Positions 5,754 to 5,831 of a DNA stretch of 5,831 nt are shown piece after piece (position 1 is the first letter of the stretch; each line of letters starts with the position of its first letter). The DNA is from DATGIQ01 sp035295665. GTDB lineage: Bacteria; Planctomycetota; Planctomycetia; Gemmatales; Gemmataceae. A program made the translations under genes and the position numbers. Location of the stretch: assembly GCA_035295665.1 (NCBI GenBank), contig DATGIQ010000346.1, forward strand, positions 1 through 5,831, written 5' to 3'. The notes below the pieces were generated by a model. That model made no database searches, was not told the DNA's origin, and saw only the letters and a program-made list of their open reading frames with translations.

Positions 5754-5782
5754 GTGTCCTTCCGGCAGGGATGTAAACACTG

Positions 5783-5831
5783 ATGTCTCCGATGATGGGT
5801 CGGGCGTTTGCTGGAAGTGATTTTGCAGCGA
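5783..5831 (+). CDS. Possible start of a rightward gene (partial)
   Basis: The ATG at 5783 opens MSPMMGRAFAGSDFAA and stays open to the window edge. A TAA at 5774-5776 in this frame blocks any earlier start. AGGGA (5767-5771) lies 11 bases upstream, slightly far for a ribosome-binding site. The dense regulatory-looking pattern just upstream (5665-5771) is the main reason to propose a gene. Sixteen codons are too few to judge protein character or function. Confidence 0.22.
   Translation, partial: MSPMMGRAFAGSDFAA

Noticed and set aside
5587..5829. Minus-strand frame open from the right edge for 80 codons
   Set aside because: It reads through the hairpin and the TTAACATT boxes and shows no recognisable domain. 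A partial minus-strand gene remains possible but is less supported than a regulatory region.
1..5831. CRISPR array, insertion sequence or toxin-antitoxin pair
   Set aside because: I saw no regularly spaced direct repeats, transposase motifs, long terminal inverted repeats or paired small genes anywhere in the window.

Overview
The window looks like bacterial chromosome: GC-rich, with long gaps between genes. The gene types are an orphan multi-PAS hybrid kinase, an HSDL2-like short-chain dehydrogenase and an exported protein of a kind often seen with PEP-CTERM tails. This mix fits Planctomycetota or Acidobacteriota. That is an inference from general family knowledge, and no marker in the window fixes the phylum.

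Layout. Positions 1-72 hold the last 23 codons of a plus-strand gene. It converges on a large minus-strand gene, with a strong two-part hairpin (152-184) between them as a likely shared terminator. The minus-strand gene (212-2626) is a soluble hybrid histidine kinase with three PAS domains, a HisKA/HATPase core and a C-terminal receiver. A 292-base gap with two hairpins follows. Next, also on the minus strand, is a short-chain dehydrogenase/reductase (2919-3740) that resembles the catalytic half of hydroxysteroid dehydrogenase-like protein 2. A 422-base gap (3741-4162) contains a very tRNA-like 3' fragment (T arm plus acceptor strand, no recognisable 5' half) and a terminator-like hairpin. The last clear gene (minus, 4163-4963) encodes a 266-residue exported protein with a clean signal peptide and two hairpins in its leader.

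From 4964 to the right edge (about 870 bases) I see no convincing gene. The final 170 bases are densely patterned. They contain a TATACT box, two TTAACATT repeats one helical turn apart, a 10-codon open frame with a ribosome-binding site, an 11-pair hairpin over that frame's stop codon, and an alternative pairing partner. This may be the 5' regulatory region of a plus-strand gene beginning at 5783, or a small interspersed repeat.

The three full genes point the same way but have long gaps and hairpins between them. They are probably separate transcription units, and nothing in the sequence ties their functions together. The strongest unexplained signals are the tRNA 3' fragment and the patterned right edge. 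I do not see a complete, clearly novel multi-gene system.
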